In this document: piece by piece, positions 34,890-47,099 of the stretch | How the letters are laid out: each line of letters begins with the position of its first letter | Position numbering within the stretch: position 1 is the stretch's first letter | NCBI GenBank assembly: GCA_002914845.1 | Contig: JXTC01000207.1 | Location: forward strand, 388,921 to 452,920 | Direction of reading: 5' to 3' | Source of the DNA: Trema orientale | Lineage: Eukaryota; Streptophyta; Magnoliopsida; Rosales; Cannabaceae | Length of the DNA stretch: 64,000 nt | Translations under genes and position numbers: made by a program | The notes under the pieces: generated by a model | Database searches by the model: none | What the model saw: the letters and a program-made list of their open reading frames with translations, nothing else | What the model was told of the DNA's origin: nothing

Positions 34890-35050
34890 CTATTATTACC
34901 CAATTTCCACCTTACCCTATTAGAGATAATAGGTTTTCACATCTACCCTCGGTGTGACTTGAACCTAGAACCAAGCTAGGTGTGACTTGAACCTAGAACC
35001 AAGCTATAGATAGTGAGTTCTCTTACAACTTGAGCCAACCCACTCCATCC
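34890..35050 (-). mobile_element. tRNA-derived SINE-like sequence, minus strand
   Basis: On the minus strand from about 35050 the sequence reads GGGTTGGCTCAAGTTGTAAG, which fits an RNA polymerase III A box (TGGCTCAAGTTG). About 45 bases later come GGTTCTAGGTTCAAGTCAC and its B box (GGTTCAAGTC). The B-box block is duplicated in tandem with a 28-bp period. A clear tail and target duplication were not found, so this may be a fragment. Confidence 0.5.
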
Positions 35051-35580
35051 AATAAATAGCTTAATCAATAATCAATTATTGATGGATTTTTTTTTTTTAA
35101 AAGTTTAACAATAATTAATAATGTCATACGATACTTATTTTATACGCAAGCATATCAGTTTAACTCCAAAATCAAGAGATCAAATCTCAGAAAATGAACA
35201 TACCAGACAAGACAAGCCTGTATGTGTCTCATACGCACCTAACCCAAAAACAGAAGTCTAATGCTTTTTCTTGTTCTCATTCTGATTTTGCGTGTCTTTA
35301 TACACCAAAACGAACCTGATTTGGTGCTTCACAACGTACAGAGTACAGTACAATTTCTCAGTCAAAACAATAATAATAAGTTTCTCAATATTTTTGTTTA
35401 ACCGAGCCCAAAATCTACCATTACATACCGAAACCAGCTCTTAACACAAAATAAAAGGTACAATAAAATTGAGCTAAACGACAGAGATTAAGAGACTGTA
35501 ATTGCAACAATAGGTGTCGTTTCATGTAATGCCGTATAGGAAATGAATTATTGGTAAAGAGAAGAGAAGAGAATAGAAGA
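35051..35580. other. intergenic, 3' side of the dynein light chain gene
   Basis: AT-rich spacer with a T run at 35088-35098. The right part is expected to contain the 3'UTR of the minus-strand gene that ends at 35581. No other gene was seen. Confidence 0.45.
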
Positions 35581-36131
35581 TTAATTGGGTTGTGATTGCG
35601 TGACCAAGTGGACCTCTGTTTTGAAAAGCAGAACCGACAAGGAGTCAATGGAGAAGTATACGAACCCACCCGGTGAGTGAGTCACGAACGACCCGAAACT
35701 CCCTCCCACCACACACTGCCACGCCGGTCCGTACGACGAGTCAAACTCCTGAAACGACAACCATTCCAACAAGAACAATTGTAAAACGACAACTAATCAG
35801 AAACCCATAAAGGAAATTTATTTAAAAAAAAAAAAAAAAACAAAGGTTTGAGCAAATTGGTAGTGAGTACCTTTTTGAGAGCTCGAGCGATGTGGGTGGG
35901 GTTCGGACGAGTTTTAGTTGTCGTTTCTGGTGAAACGACAGAGTCGAGGAGCGATCTGGTGCATCGCATGGCGTGTTCTTGCATGTGGGCAGGCATGTCG
36001 GATGACCTCAACCGTACGTTGGAGCTTATGGCTATGGCGGCCAACTTCACCTCTTCCGTTGAAGAGCTTAATGTTATTGACCCTTCTTTTTGAATCCGCA
36101 TGCCTTGCTTTTCTTTCAATTTCTCATCCAT
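35581..36131 (-). CDS. LC8-type dynein light chain
   Basis: Two exons on the minus strand, 36131-35871 and 35748-35581, join in phase to 142 residues with a GT-AG intron that holds a poly(T) run. The LC8 fold is complete: [60 protein letters not shown] and [16 protein letters not shown]. About 38 residues precede the domain, a usual length for plant members. Flowering plants have no dynein heavy chain, so the protein is likely to be a dimerisation hub for other partners, as known for LC8. The start is the ATG at 36131; a second in-frame ATG ten codons later is possible. A (TA)n run lies only eight bases 5' of the start. Confidence 0.92.
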
Positions 36132-36138
36132 TTTCACT

Positions 36139-36163
36139 TATATATATATATATATATATATGT
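36139..36163. repeat. (TA)n microsatellite at the start of the dynein light chain gene
   Basis: A dinucleotide run of about 12 units directly 5' of the minus-strand start codon at 36131. If transcription starts upstream it forms part of the leader. Confidence 0.9.
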
Positions 36164-36199
36164 GTCTGTGTATATATGTCTCTTTTATATACAATACCC

Positions 36200-36940
36200 A
36201 AAAAACCCAAATAAGTTTTGTCACGGGACGAAACAGAGAAAGAATACGGTTCTCTCAAGGAAAAATAATGATAATAATAAGAAGAAGAAGAAGAAGAAAA
36301 TAGAAAAAGGAGAGAGGCTGCCGAAGCAGAGTTGGTGAGGGCCGGTTAGAAGTTTGACACTTTGACTCGATATGGTGGAAGAAGAATTTTATGAGTACCT
36401 TCTACGTCTACATGAGGTCCACGACAAATGACATTTATCACATTATATCTTAACAATAAATAAGTAAATATTAAAATATGAAGCTCCCAAGTCACAAATC
36501 ATGGTTTACCAAATTAATCATCTCAACATTTAAAGAAAAACATAATTAGCGTACTAAATACTAATACTAATTATTGTCCAAGTCCATGTATACATGGTAT
36601 CCACATACATAGCATATAGGTAAATCTTTTTGTGGCACACCTTTATTCTTATGTCATGTTTACTAATATGTAATGCATCGGAGATACGATTAGTAATATA
36701 TAAAATAAAAATAACGATACACATGTAATACATAAATGTAAAATATTAATACAAAACATAGAAATGCTATTATAAAACATTATGCCTTACCAAAAGAATG
36801 TTATCGGACAAGACGATCACTGGAATTGTGGACAAACCCAAACAAATCCTGGCCCAATGGATACTGGGCCTCCGCTTTCGAAGCCAAAACCAATTATAAC
36901 AACAACAACAACAGACCCCAATGTTTTCGATTAAATTAGG
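36200..36940. other. intergenic, promoter side of the dynein light chain gene
   Basis: Purine-rich stretch with (AAG)n at about 36280-36300, then AT-rich sequence. There is an AAC triplet run at about 36897-36912. No gene was recognised. Confidence 0.45.
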
Positions 36941-37272
36941 TGAATACCACTTTTTTTTCCTCATTAATTAAATCTACCACCATACCATTTTTTAAAATGA
37001 ATTCTTGATGAATTCTTGACGAATTCTTGACGATCTTGACGGATTCTTGACAGATTCTTAACGTCAGTAGTAATCTTGACAGATTCTTGATAAATTCTTG
37101 ACAGATTCTTGACGTCAGTGGTAATCTTGACAGATTCTTGATAAATTCTTGACGGATTCTTGATGAAGTCTTGACAGACTCTTCACTAATTCCCTCCCAA
37201 AAGTAGTAGAATCTAATAGTGGTAATAAATTTAGTTAAACATTTGAAAAAAGTGGTAATTGTCAACTTAACT
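36941..37272 (+). mobile_element. non-autonomous element with 11-bp internal array, copy 2
   Basis: Begins GGTGAATACCACTTTTTTTT and ends AAAAAAGTGGTAATTGTCAAC, so the two ends form an imperfect inverted repeat. The core (36998-37190) is made of GAATTCTTGAT / GGATTCTTGAC units of 11 bp with the spacer GTCAGTAGTAATCTTGAC repeated three times in slightly varied form. It lies about 25 bp before the first LINE-like sequence. Compare 11790-12215 and 47100-47362. Confidence 0.78.
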
Positions 37273-37297
37273 TTTCGCCTTCTCAGCAGAAATTTCC

Positions 37298-40200
37298 TTG
37301 AAGGATCCTCCCCCTTTCTGCAAGCCCAGAGTTAACCCAAAGACTCGTGCACGATCAAAGTACAAAGGAAGCACGACGTCAATTACTCAAGAAAGATCCC
37401 AGGTGGTCAAACGCAAGGAAAGATCGGTTTATGGAAACGAGTGGCTCTGGATGATGTATCTAACACAATGGGATCGGCGGCGACCCACCGGGAGACATGA
37501 GTCTACTAATATGGAAGGCTTGGGGTTTGGAGCGTCCCCAAGCAATACAACGGCTCCGGAGTCTTGTATGGTTTCAATCCCCCTCACTTCTTTTCATTTC
37601 AGAAACTCAACCTTGGGGAAGAAGTGCAGTACAGCTAAAAAGGTCAATTGGGTTTTTTTGGAAGGTATCACTATTGATAGCACTGGACGTAGTAGAGGTC
37701 TAGCTTTGTTTTGGAATAGAGATTGGGATATGGCACTACTTGGAGGTTCACAAGTATGTATGGTCATCCCGTGAGGAACCAGCACCACCACTCCTGGGAA
37801 TTACTCCGCCGTTTAAGTATCCCATGGGTGTGCAGTGGGGATTTCAACGAAATTCTCAGTTGGAAAGAAAAGGTTGGAGGGAACAATCGAGCCTGGAGGG
37901 ATATGGAGCGTTTTAGAGAGGTTCTTCGAGGAATGTAGCTTGAAAGATCTTGGCTTTTCTAGTTCAAAACTAACTTAGGACAATAGGTGGGCAGAAGTTG
38001 CTAATGTCCAAGAATGCCTTGACAGGTTTTGTGGCCTCTCCAACCTGGGCTTCACTGTTTGATTCATATGGAGTTCAAAATCTTGATTTTTGGGGCTCTG
38101 ACCATAGAGCAATTCAGCTAGTCCTCGACTGTAAAGAGATGGAGGGAACCTTAAATATAACACGTGGGTGCTTCTTCAAATTTGAACGGTACTGAGTACG
38201 AGAATAGGAATGTAGGAAAATAGTCCAACGGGCCTGGACAATCCCAACATCTGGCAATTCTAATGTCAATTTCTTGAATAAAATCCAGACATGTGCAGCT
38301 GATTTGTCAAAGTAGAGCAGGTCCAAATTTGGAAGCATCACCAAGAAACTTAAAAAGGCAGGGGAGAAACTCGAGAATGCTTACAAAGGACCTAGAGACT
38401 CTAATTCTCTTTCACGTATGCAGGCACTCGAAATTGAAACAGACAAATTGATTTGGCTTAGGCTCTGTTTGCGACCCAGATTTTGAGGGGAAAAAAATTG
38501 CAAAGAAAAAGTCATGGAAAAAGAAAGAGGAAAATACTTTTTCTAAAAATTTATAGAGCTCTATTTTTACATTTTTAGTTTTACTAATTAATGTGTCAAT
38601 ATTCTATGTACTAAAAAATAACATCAAATCAAAATTTTTTTTTCTTAAATAATATTGGAGGCACCGTTCTCGGGCAGAATGGATCAAAGGAAGGGATAGG
38701 AATATAACGTTTTTCCACTCTAAAGCTACCCAGCGTAAAAACAAAAACACCATCATTGGTCTAGAAGATATAGATGGGTCTTGGTGTACTACCAGTGAAG
38801 GCATTGTCAGAATCATTGAAACCTACTTTCATGGAATTTTTCACTCTCTGGATCCTACTGAGGAAGATATTGGAATTGTCACAAGTAGGATCACACCATG
38901 TGTGACGAATCATATGAATGACTTCCTAACACTCCCATATTCCCTGTAAGAGATTCGCCAAAGCAATTTTTAGTATGGGTGGTACTAAAGCACTGGGTCC
39001 GGATGGTTTTCATGCTTTGTTCTATCAGAAATACTAGGAGGTGGTAGGTGATAATGTAGTCATGGTGTGCAAAAAGATTCTTGAAGGGCATCAATATGCT
39101 GCAGAGCTCAATAAGACTAATGTTGTCTTAGTTCCAAAACTAACGTCTCCTAAGAAGGTATCCAACTATCGACCCATTAGTCTTTGCAATGTTATTTACA
39201 AGATAATTACCAAAACAATTGCAAACAGACTTAAATCTTTGTTGCCTTCAATTATTGACGAGTCCCAGAATGCTTTTGTGCTTGGGCGTCAAATAAGTTA
39301 CAACATTATCGCAATTTTTGAAGTGATGCATTCAATGAGATTGAAAACTTGGGGCACTAAAGGATGGACAACTTTGAAACTTGACATGAGTAAGGCTTCT
39401 GACTGAGTCGAACGGAGCTTCTTAGAAGTAGTCATGAGAAGAATGGGCTTCAGGGATAATTAGTGTTCGATGATCATAGAGTGTATATCCAAGTCTCGGT
39501 TTATCTTCATCATCTATGGCAAACCTTCTGGGGAGGTCACTCCCACTAGAGGACTGAGACAAGGATGCCCACTATTCCCGTAGTTATTCTTGTAATGTGA
39601 TGAGGGCTTATTAGGCCTTATTAGAGCAGCGGAGGGCAGAAGGACTTTGACGGGCTTCAGGTATTCCCGAGGAGGTCCAAGTATCTCACACCTCTTCTTT
39701 GCCATTGATAGTTTGCTATTTTGTAGGGCCAATCTCGAGGAGATCTGCGAAGTCAGGAGGCTATTACACAAGTACGAGATGGCATTGGGCCAGTCAATTA
39801 ATTTTCAGAAATCGGCCCTCTCTTTCAGTCCAAATGTCCATGAGGATCTTCGTCAATAGGGGGAAAAGAGATTCTTACGAAGGTAGTCTCCCAATCTATT
39901 CTAACTTACACTATTAGCCTATTCAGACTTCATGCCACCTTATGCAAGGAGATTCAAGCTCAAGTGGCTCATTTCTGGTGGGGAGGAACAGAGGAAAAAT
40001 GAAAGATTCATTAGTAAAATTGGGATCACTTGTGTGCTAGCAAAGAAACTGGAGGTATGGGTTTCAAGGACTTCACAGTATTCAACAAAGCTCTTCTAGT
40101 GAAACAAACTTGGAACCTAATCAATAACTCAGATAAACTAGCCAATCGAATCGTGAGTAACAAGTATTTTTGGGGAAAAGACTTTATGCAAGCTCAGAAA

Positions 40201-40340
40201 GGTGGTAATTCTAGTGTAATATGGCAGAGCATCTTATGAGGCCGTGAGGCTCTTTCTTTGGGCCTTCGCTGGAAGGTTGGTTTAGGCATATTGATAAATG
40301 CTTTCAGGGATGATCCAACGACTAAAAAAAATACATGCTG
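37298..40340 (+). mobile_element. decayed L1-type LINE retrotransposon (ORF2)
   Basis: Pieces of a plant L1-like ORF2 run in order through all three frames. The endonuclease part shows SETQPWGRSAVQLKRSIGFF, IPWVCSGDFNEILSWKEKVG and NNRAWRDMERFREVL. The reverse transcriptase part shows SNYRPISLCNVIYKIITKTI, ANRLKSLLPSIIDESQNAFV, LGRQISYN and KLDMSKASD, the last followed at once by a TGA. The second catalytic motif, normally FADD, reads FAID at 39698-39709. A later part has KETGGMGFKDFTVFNKALLV and QTWNLINNSDKLANRIVSNK. A low-complexity break occurs near 38500-38650. The 3' end is missing, cut where an M2 MITE lies. The element is dead. Confidence 0.88.
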
Positions 40341-40366
40341 GATTACAACATATATATATATGTAAA

Positions 40367-40606
40367 GGTTACCAATCCAGTAAGTATTTTTTTTTTTTAC
40401 CTATGTGTAGGTATTTTTTTTTAGCCGTTAGATCATCATCTAATGGTGATCTAATGGCTATAATGAGGTGCATAAAAAGACGTACATCATTAATGCTTTT
40501 TCTCTTTTTTACTTTTTAATATAAAAAAATGTGCATAATAAATTTTCATTTGCCAAAATTATACCTATGTATAGGTTAAAAAAAAAATACCTACGGGATT
40601 GGTACC
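40367..40606 (+). mobile_element. short TIR MITE, family M2, copy 2
   Basis: A 240-bp element with ends GGTTACCAATCCAGTAAGTA and, reversed, GGTACCAATCCCGTAGGTAT, each followed by a T run. It has no coding capacity. It lies after a (TA)n run within the decayed LINE and is the better preserved of two copies in the window (the other is at 4185). A TA target duplication, as in Stowaway-type elements, would fit but cannot be proven inside a TA run. Confidence 0.75.
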
Positions 40607-40754
40607 CGTACGTAAATTGTTGGGTAGGTTATATTTAGATGGGGTTTGAACTAATGTCTAACCCTACCTAAGTTTGGATAGTTGGGTTGACAACAACACA
40701 TGTTTTTTTTTTTTTTCTTTTTTTTCCTTCCTTTTTGGGTTATCGTTGGGAAAA

Positions 40755-41192
40755 GTTCATAAATACTCATTTTTAAAACTATATTTTCATAAATACTCGT
40801 TTTTTATTTTTATTTCATAAATACCTGTTTTTATACATTTTTTTTTAGAGAAATATAGACTACCACTGTTTTACACATGAAATGTATACCACGGTATATA
40901 TTTGCATTAAATGTATACTACGGTATATATTTATATTAAATGTATACCGTGGTATACATTTCATGAATAAAACTTACACTAAAAATTGGCACACATTTTA
41001 AAATGTGTACCGTTCATGTTTTACACATGAAATGTGTACCTCATGGATAAAATTTACATTATAAATATGGACCACTCATATTTTTCATATGAAATGTAGA
41101 CCATAAAAACGAGTATTTTTGAAAGAAGTTTTAAAAACAGGTATTTGTGTAATAAGTTTTAAAAAATAGTTATTAGGTGTAATTTTCACTTT
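40755..41192 (+). mobile_element. fold-back/dispersed element F1, copy 1
   Basis: Starts AAAGTTCATAAATACTCATT with a second CATAAATACTCGTTTTT unit, and carries repeated AAATGTATACCxxGGTATA and TTTCATATGAAATGTAGACC phrases; it ends with AACAGGTATTTGTGTAATAA. A reverse-oriented copy of the same sequence is at 61090-61450. The ends are weak inverted repeats of each other. No coding content. Confidence 0.65.
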
Positions 41193-41970
41193 TTTTTTAA
41201 TTGCCGGTTGGTTGGTTTATTATGTTTATCGGGTTTTTTTGCACCACCCATGGGTTTTTTGCACCACCCATATAGCCTAGGTGTTTTAGGACTGGAAGAT
41301 ATACTTATCTAATGGGATTATGAGAGGAATATCTTTTTCTAATGGGTTGTTTTATTATAATTTTTTTTTTTTCTTTAGCACATTTTTTTCTAGCATTTTT
41401 GTTAAAGACCACCATAACATATTTTTGAAAAGAAAAAACAAAACGTTGAGAAAATGAGGTTCACATGAGCGAAGTTGAAATAATTAGAAGTTGAGCAATC
41501 ATATGGTTGAAAAAGAAAGACAGAGAGTTCTGTGGCAAAAACAAAATAAGAAAGCTTATTGTTTTTTTTTTCCCTACATGCATGAAATTAAGAAAAGTTT
41601 TTATTTTATTTTTCTCCTAAGAATTTTTTTTTTTTTTTTTTTAAAAGGCTTAAATTTTGTATCATTTGCAATCGAATTATATAATTATATATATTTTCAG
41701 ATATTAGGATCGATTTTCTTTTAAAATTAGAAAATTAATGGTCAGATTTTTATTTGTGTAGCTGACGTGTCTTGAATGAATTGGTGAAAGTGGAGAAACC
41801 GCATGAAATTCACAGGAGAGAACAGGGACTCACCCGTGCCACAACTCTATTCAGTGTTCTCCTTCAGTTCATCATCCAAAATCAAGCTCCGTCCACTCGT
41901 ACCTCTCTCTTTCTCTCTCTCTCTCTAATCTCTCAGATCGGTCTATTTGGAGCTCGGATCCTCTGCGGCA
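41193..41970. other. intergenic and leader of the thioredoxin gene
   Basis: T-rich spacer followed, from about 41760, by the probable promoter and leader of the thioredoxin gene, with a CT run at 41903-41925. No TATA box stands out. Confidence 0.45.
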
Positions 41971-43093
41971 ATGGCCACCGTACTCGAAACCCTAACTCTA
42001 CCTCGCTGCTCTGCTCTGCCTTCCCGTGCTCTGTCTCCGATTTCAACCTCCTCGGCTTCTTCTCTCACCTCCCGCCGTGGCTTGCCGCAGTTCAGAGGCC
42101 TCAAGCTCACGCCCACTCGCTCTCTCCGATCGCTGAGTTCCGCTCCGAGTTCCAAACTCACTCGTCGTGCTGGACTCGTCGTCTGCGAGGCTCAGGAAAC
42201 CGCCGTTAGTGGTCAGTATCCTAGGCTTCATCTTCTATAGATTTCTTGAAATTTCTCGTATTTTTTTATGTTTATTTATTTTATAATTTTGTTATGTGAC
42301 GTTTTTTTTAAAAAAATTAATTTTTATGTTCAAAATACTCAATATGAGTGTAGTGACACTGATTAAGTAGGGAAAAAATAAAGAAGACTTGAAAATTATA
42401 GCTTTCTCGTTAGTAAAGTATTTTAAGTCAAGAAAGGGGTTTATTGATAAATTTTAACATATATTATATTCTACTTTATATATTGTTAGAATTTTGATTG
42501 TAATATTTGGCTTTTAATGTGGGAATTGTTGGGATTAATTATATACATGATTATATATATAAATGTGTGTGGGTATGTATAAATTGAGGTTTATGCAATA
42601 TGCATTGCAATTGAAGGACTTATTTTCAGGACTAATCTGCTCATCCACAATCATGTATATTAACATATGTATATCTAGATAGTCGACCTTTGTTAAATTT
42701 GGTCATAACTTTGCCTTCCTTGATAATTTGAGGTACATATCGTAGTGATTATTTATGTTCTTTTTGAAAATTTCAGGGGCTGCACCTATTACCGATGCAT
42801 CATGGAAGTCCCTTGTCCTTGAATCTGAATTCCCTGTGCTCGTGGAATTCTGGGCCCCTTGGTGCGGGCCTTGCCGTATGATTCACCCTATAGTTGATGA
42901 ATTGGCAAAGCAATATGCTGGAAAGGTCAAATTCTACAAAGTGAACACAGATGAGAGTCCCTCGATTGCTACCGAGTATGGTATTCGAAGCATCCCAACT
43001 GTCATTATGTTCAAGAATGGTGAGAAGAAAGAGGCAATTATTGGCGCTGTTCCAAAATCCACTCTAACCACAAGCATTGAGAAATTCTTGTAG
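41971..43093 (+). CDS. plastid m-type thioredoxin
   Basis: A small dithiol oxidoreductase of the chloroplast stroma, reduced by ferredoxin-thioredoxin reductase, which switches target enzymes in the light. Two exons, 41971-42211 and 42777-43093, join in phase to 185 residues. Residues 1 to about 72 are a Ser/Arg/Thr-rich plastid transit peptide ending near GLVVCEA. The thioredoxin fold follows, with the active site WCGPC (Cys110, Cys113), the cis-proline region in [20 protein letters not shown], and the TRX-m style [20 protein letters not shown]. The ATG at 41971 is the first in frame after a CT-rich leader. The single intron falls between transit peptide and mature domain. Subtype (m4 or other) is not decided. 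Confidence 0.94.
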
Positions 43094-46000
43094 AGGTGGT
43101 AAGAATGCCTTTTGTTGGAATTAAGCTGTACTTGTATTTTTTTATTTTATCTCTTTTATTTCGGATTCTCATCTGTAGCGACTTTGCATAATAAACTCAT
43201 ATCGGCTCCTGTACAGTTATTTGATCCAGCTGTTTTTCTGCTTTCTTGAAATGCTAGTTACCTATATAATTTGTCGACCAAAAGTCTCTTTCTAAGGGTT
43301 GTTCTACTAATGAATTCTATATAAGTTGATGGGTACTTGTGTTCCTTTCTATTTTTATTGGTCATAGTAAGTTGTTCAGTATGTTTGAATCCATAAGATG
43401 TATAATTACTTGGACAATAGCTTAGGGCTGGGCAATCTAAAGGTACTGTCAAGAGAATCATTGTATAAAGTGAACATATATTACTGATAGTTTTTGCCAG
43501 GTACAAGATCAGCAATGTTAGTATTTTATATGGTGTACATTACTGTAGAACATGGACCTTTAAATGGAGCTGGAGGCGAACTCTATAGTCTAAATGTAAG
43601 ATGAAGCAATTTACTGTAAGCTAATGTTGCAATAAGGGAAAGCAGATTGGATAGGTTTAGGATGTTTGAGGGGCTGGGAAGTTGTAGGATTGGAATACTG
43701 GGGGGAGTTTAGGTGAAGTTTCTGTCTAGAACAGAAAACAAGATCTTTGCAGGCCAACAGGTAATCATAAAGAGTTCTTTATGCAAAATTTGCGAATGTA
43801 GTGTGAAAATATCGATAAAGCTGTCTGCTGGGTGTGTAGAAGATTATGGAGAGAGTAGAAAAAGTCTCGACCAGGTTTGTCTTTTGCTCAAGTACAATGA
43901 ATGGTGAAGACTATGGGACTCAAGCTTCTCCAAAAATGTTGTGTGCTTGAGATCTGGACTTCTTTTGGAAACTCAAGGTTTATACTATTCTAAATACATT
44001 GTAAAAGCTTTCTATGATATAATTTTTGGTAGAAGTGCTGTTTCTTGACAGATTCCAGCTTCTCTGCCTATGGATGTCTGAATAGCTCCAAGTCTAATCA
44101 ATCAAATTAGAAACTGTCACTCTAGATGGGGGGTAAAGTGAGCCTTCACAACCATTTGGACCTATCTTCTAAATGTCGCATATTGGTGTGTACTTAACTC
44201 ATAAGAACCCCATATTAGATCTGAACTACACTTGTTAGCTCTTACACCCAACATTGTTTCAACCAACCTGAAACAATGTTGCATGTTGGTGTATACGCAA
44301 CTCATAAGAACCCCACATTAGAGCTGAACTACACTTGTTAGCTCTTACACCAAACATTGTTTCAACCAACCTGAATAGTGGTCATATGTATCAATTCAAT
44401 GCGAAAGGTCTTCACAAAGGTTCTAAATTTGAGAGTTGTTGAGGAGCTTGTTGCCACTGAGGTGGTGGAAGAATGCAAATAGATTGAGATGCCAATATCT
44501 CTAAAGAGATATCAACTTTATTATAATTCAGAGAACATGATATGAATGCTAATGTTTTATAAATTTGTCATAATTTGATTCTTTCTTACACTAGTATTTT
44601 GCTGTTGTAATTACTCTTCTACTAAGTATATGATAGACTAGCCTATGGACCCTTAGTTTTTTACCCTTAGAAAGTTAGTGCTACCAAAATGTTGATTTTC
44701 ATGAAAACTTTGTAAAAGTAAATGTCGAATTGCGATTTCATTTCTAGATGATTTGTTTTGCGAGCTTCATGAAATAATACCATCAGGAAATGGTATAGAC
44801 GATGAGGTTACATGCATTTCCCACACTTTTTTATGGGGGAATGCAAGTGTAGAAGAATAAGCCCGTAAGCCAGTCTCCAAGAGTAGTTTCTCAATGAAAC
44901 CTTCAATCTCTAGCCAAGCATCCTTAGCATTGATCTCAATTGACAGCAGAATTTTGTTCAACACGAGGCGAAGCTAGTAATCATTGGCTCTGAAACTTTA
45001 TTTATTTATTTATTTAGGTCTCTTGGATTGGAATTGGACGGATGATTTGTTGTTTCTTGAATCATATTTTACTGGGCAGACCAGTCACATCCCTAATTAG
45101 AATGATGCTCATGTACATGGGATGCATTCTAAAATTCTTTTGCTATGCTCCATTGTGATTCATTAAAGATTGGCAGCAGTAGATAATAGATAATTTTCCT
45201 ATTCTCTTGTAGAAACAATAATATTTCATGACTCGGTCAAACCCTTTTTCCGCCTTGATAATATGATGTTTGGGTAGGTTGCTTAGGACAGTTCTAGTTA
45301 ATTCGAATTGACTATCATGGCAGGTGAGTGAGTGAGGTATATGAATTTAGGGTTTCCAGTTCCCTTATTTGCATCTATTGCTGAATGGACATTTGCATCC
45401 TTTGTCCATGCAATGTCTCCTAATTTGCGCTGATTGGTTCGATTGTTTCTTTTTCATCAATTTTGACTTAAAGGGGTACTAATTTTCGTTTATATGCTGA
45501 TATATTTTTTTTCCTTTTAGTGAAAATAAAGTTTTACTGTTCTAAAGGGTAATAGTGACGGATGGCTTATGAGCTGTGATAATTTCTATGAAGTTATTTT
45601 CCGTCAAAACTTTCAGTACTTTATCAAAGATAAAGTAAAGACAACTGGAAATTAACAAAGCCATCTAGCATCTGGTTTAACTTTGTAAACAACTAGTACA
45701 GCTACACCAACCTGTCATACAGTTATAGCTTGTAACGAAGTTTTATTTATTTATTTATTTTAAAGTTCGAACTTTAACATTAGATTAAATTTGCGACCAA
45801 TGTACCATACTTTTTTTCTTGATAGAGTTTGTTATACGAATCATTTTTATGGTTGGTTGTAATCGATCTATTCATTTATTAATCATTGGGAATGCTTGTC
45901 AATTGCACGATTGGGTTTTCTTGAGCCGTATAAAGTTGAAGTTGTTGACAATTGTATGACATAGTAGTATAAGCTATTTTGATCAAAATCTCAATCCGAA

Positions 46001-47099
46001 ATGAAAAACTGAATTTCATTAAGTAAATGGCTTATGTGGCCACCTTCATACGTGTCGATCTTATCATTTGAGCATCCACATCCACATGCCCTTTTAATCT
46101 CCTTATTTGGCGTTGTGGCATACTGGCGGAAAAATCCGAAGAATCATTCGAGTGAGTGCTCGAATGCGCAAAATTTTATTTCAACAATGTCATACACAAT
46201 TACGTCAGCGTTTTGAGTGAGTGGAATAGAATAAACTATCACGTGATAAAATTGAGTTCAAATTGAAGTCTGTGTTATTATGTGACAATTTTAGTGCACT
46301 GTCACGGTTGTTCTACTTTTTATTTTATTTTATTTTATTTTTTCTTTTTCTTTTTTTTTTTTTCTGTAATATACTTTCTTACTGGAGAATTTTAAATATC
46401 ACTAGTGGAGAATTCCCGTACGAGCATTTTTTCTCCCTGATAATTAAAAGATGGCTCATTGTTACGTAGTGTGGATATACAATTATAGCTCATGAAGCTT
46501 CTGGTAGCACGAACTTTTCTCAACCATTCTAGAAAAAAAAAATTCCTCATCAGTCATTACCATTGAATATATGAATTGGGGCTTATAGTTTGCCACATGT
46601 AATCTAGATTCTCCACGTGGGTGAGAAAACTCTTCTTGCCTCTCCGTTTGATTTGCATACTTGATTCATAGAGACAATTTGTAGTATACGGATCAGAGTC
46701 ATAATCTATATAAAAATCATGCCGTCGTTTTCTTCTAGATGGTCGATTTATGGGTTTGTCTTTTTAATAACATATAAGGGTTAAACTAATTAGAACTGTA
46801 CATCAAGTTAAATAATTTCGAAAACTTCCATATGTAAAATGCAGAATCAAATGTATAACCATTCAAAACAATATAAGAGAACAATTCTTTTCCCCCACCC
46901 CAAAGAAAAGAAAATATGGAAATAAAAAAGTATAGAACTGTTGATGTATATCAATATAAGATTATGTACAAGTTTGTGATTATAACTTGTAACCAAATTA
47001 ATCTTGGGCTCATCATTCTCATAATAAGCAATATATTATTATCGTTGTTATTTTCACACATCACTATAGAAACAAAAGACGCTAGACCCTTTTATCTAG
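43094..47099. other. 3'UTR and long intergenic region, no gene seen
   Basis: Four kilobases without a supported gene. It starts with the thioredoxin 3'UTR. A 103-bp tandem duplication lies at 44174-44377 (annotated separately). On the minus strand at 44767-44964 a 65-codon frame (LNKILLSIEINAKDAWLEIE and on) has protein-like composition but no recognised match and no flanking exons. A T/A-rich (TTTTA)n run is at 46316-46340. The rest is ordinary AT-rich spacer. Confidence 0.5.
44174..44377 (+). repeat. 103-bp tandem duplication
   Basis: Two copies, aligned from GGTGTGTACTTAACTCATAAG at 44185 and GGTGTATACGCAACTCATAAG at 44288, run through TGAACTACACTTGTTAGCTC and CATTGTTTCAACCAACCTGAA. Few differences separate them. 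Confidence 0.85.

Noticed and set aside
36090-36338. Plus-strand frames across the (TA)n run upstream of the dynein light chain gene
   Set aside because: They consist of translated dinucleotide repeats and purine runs.
36936-37265. Minus-strand frame with repeated SRIRQEFIKN units (also at 11856-12122)
   Set aside because: The frame is the translation of the 11-bp repeat array of a non-coding element; three units equal 33 bp and keep it open.
44767-44964. 65-codon minus-strand frame with protein-like composition
   Set aside because: I do not recognise the protein and could not find flanking exons. It is mentioned in the spacer entry but not called as a gene.
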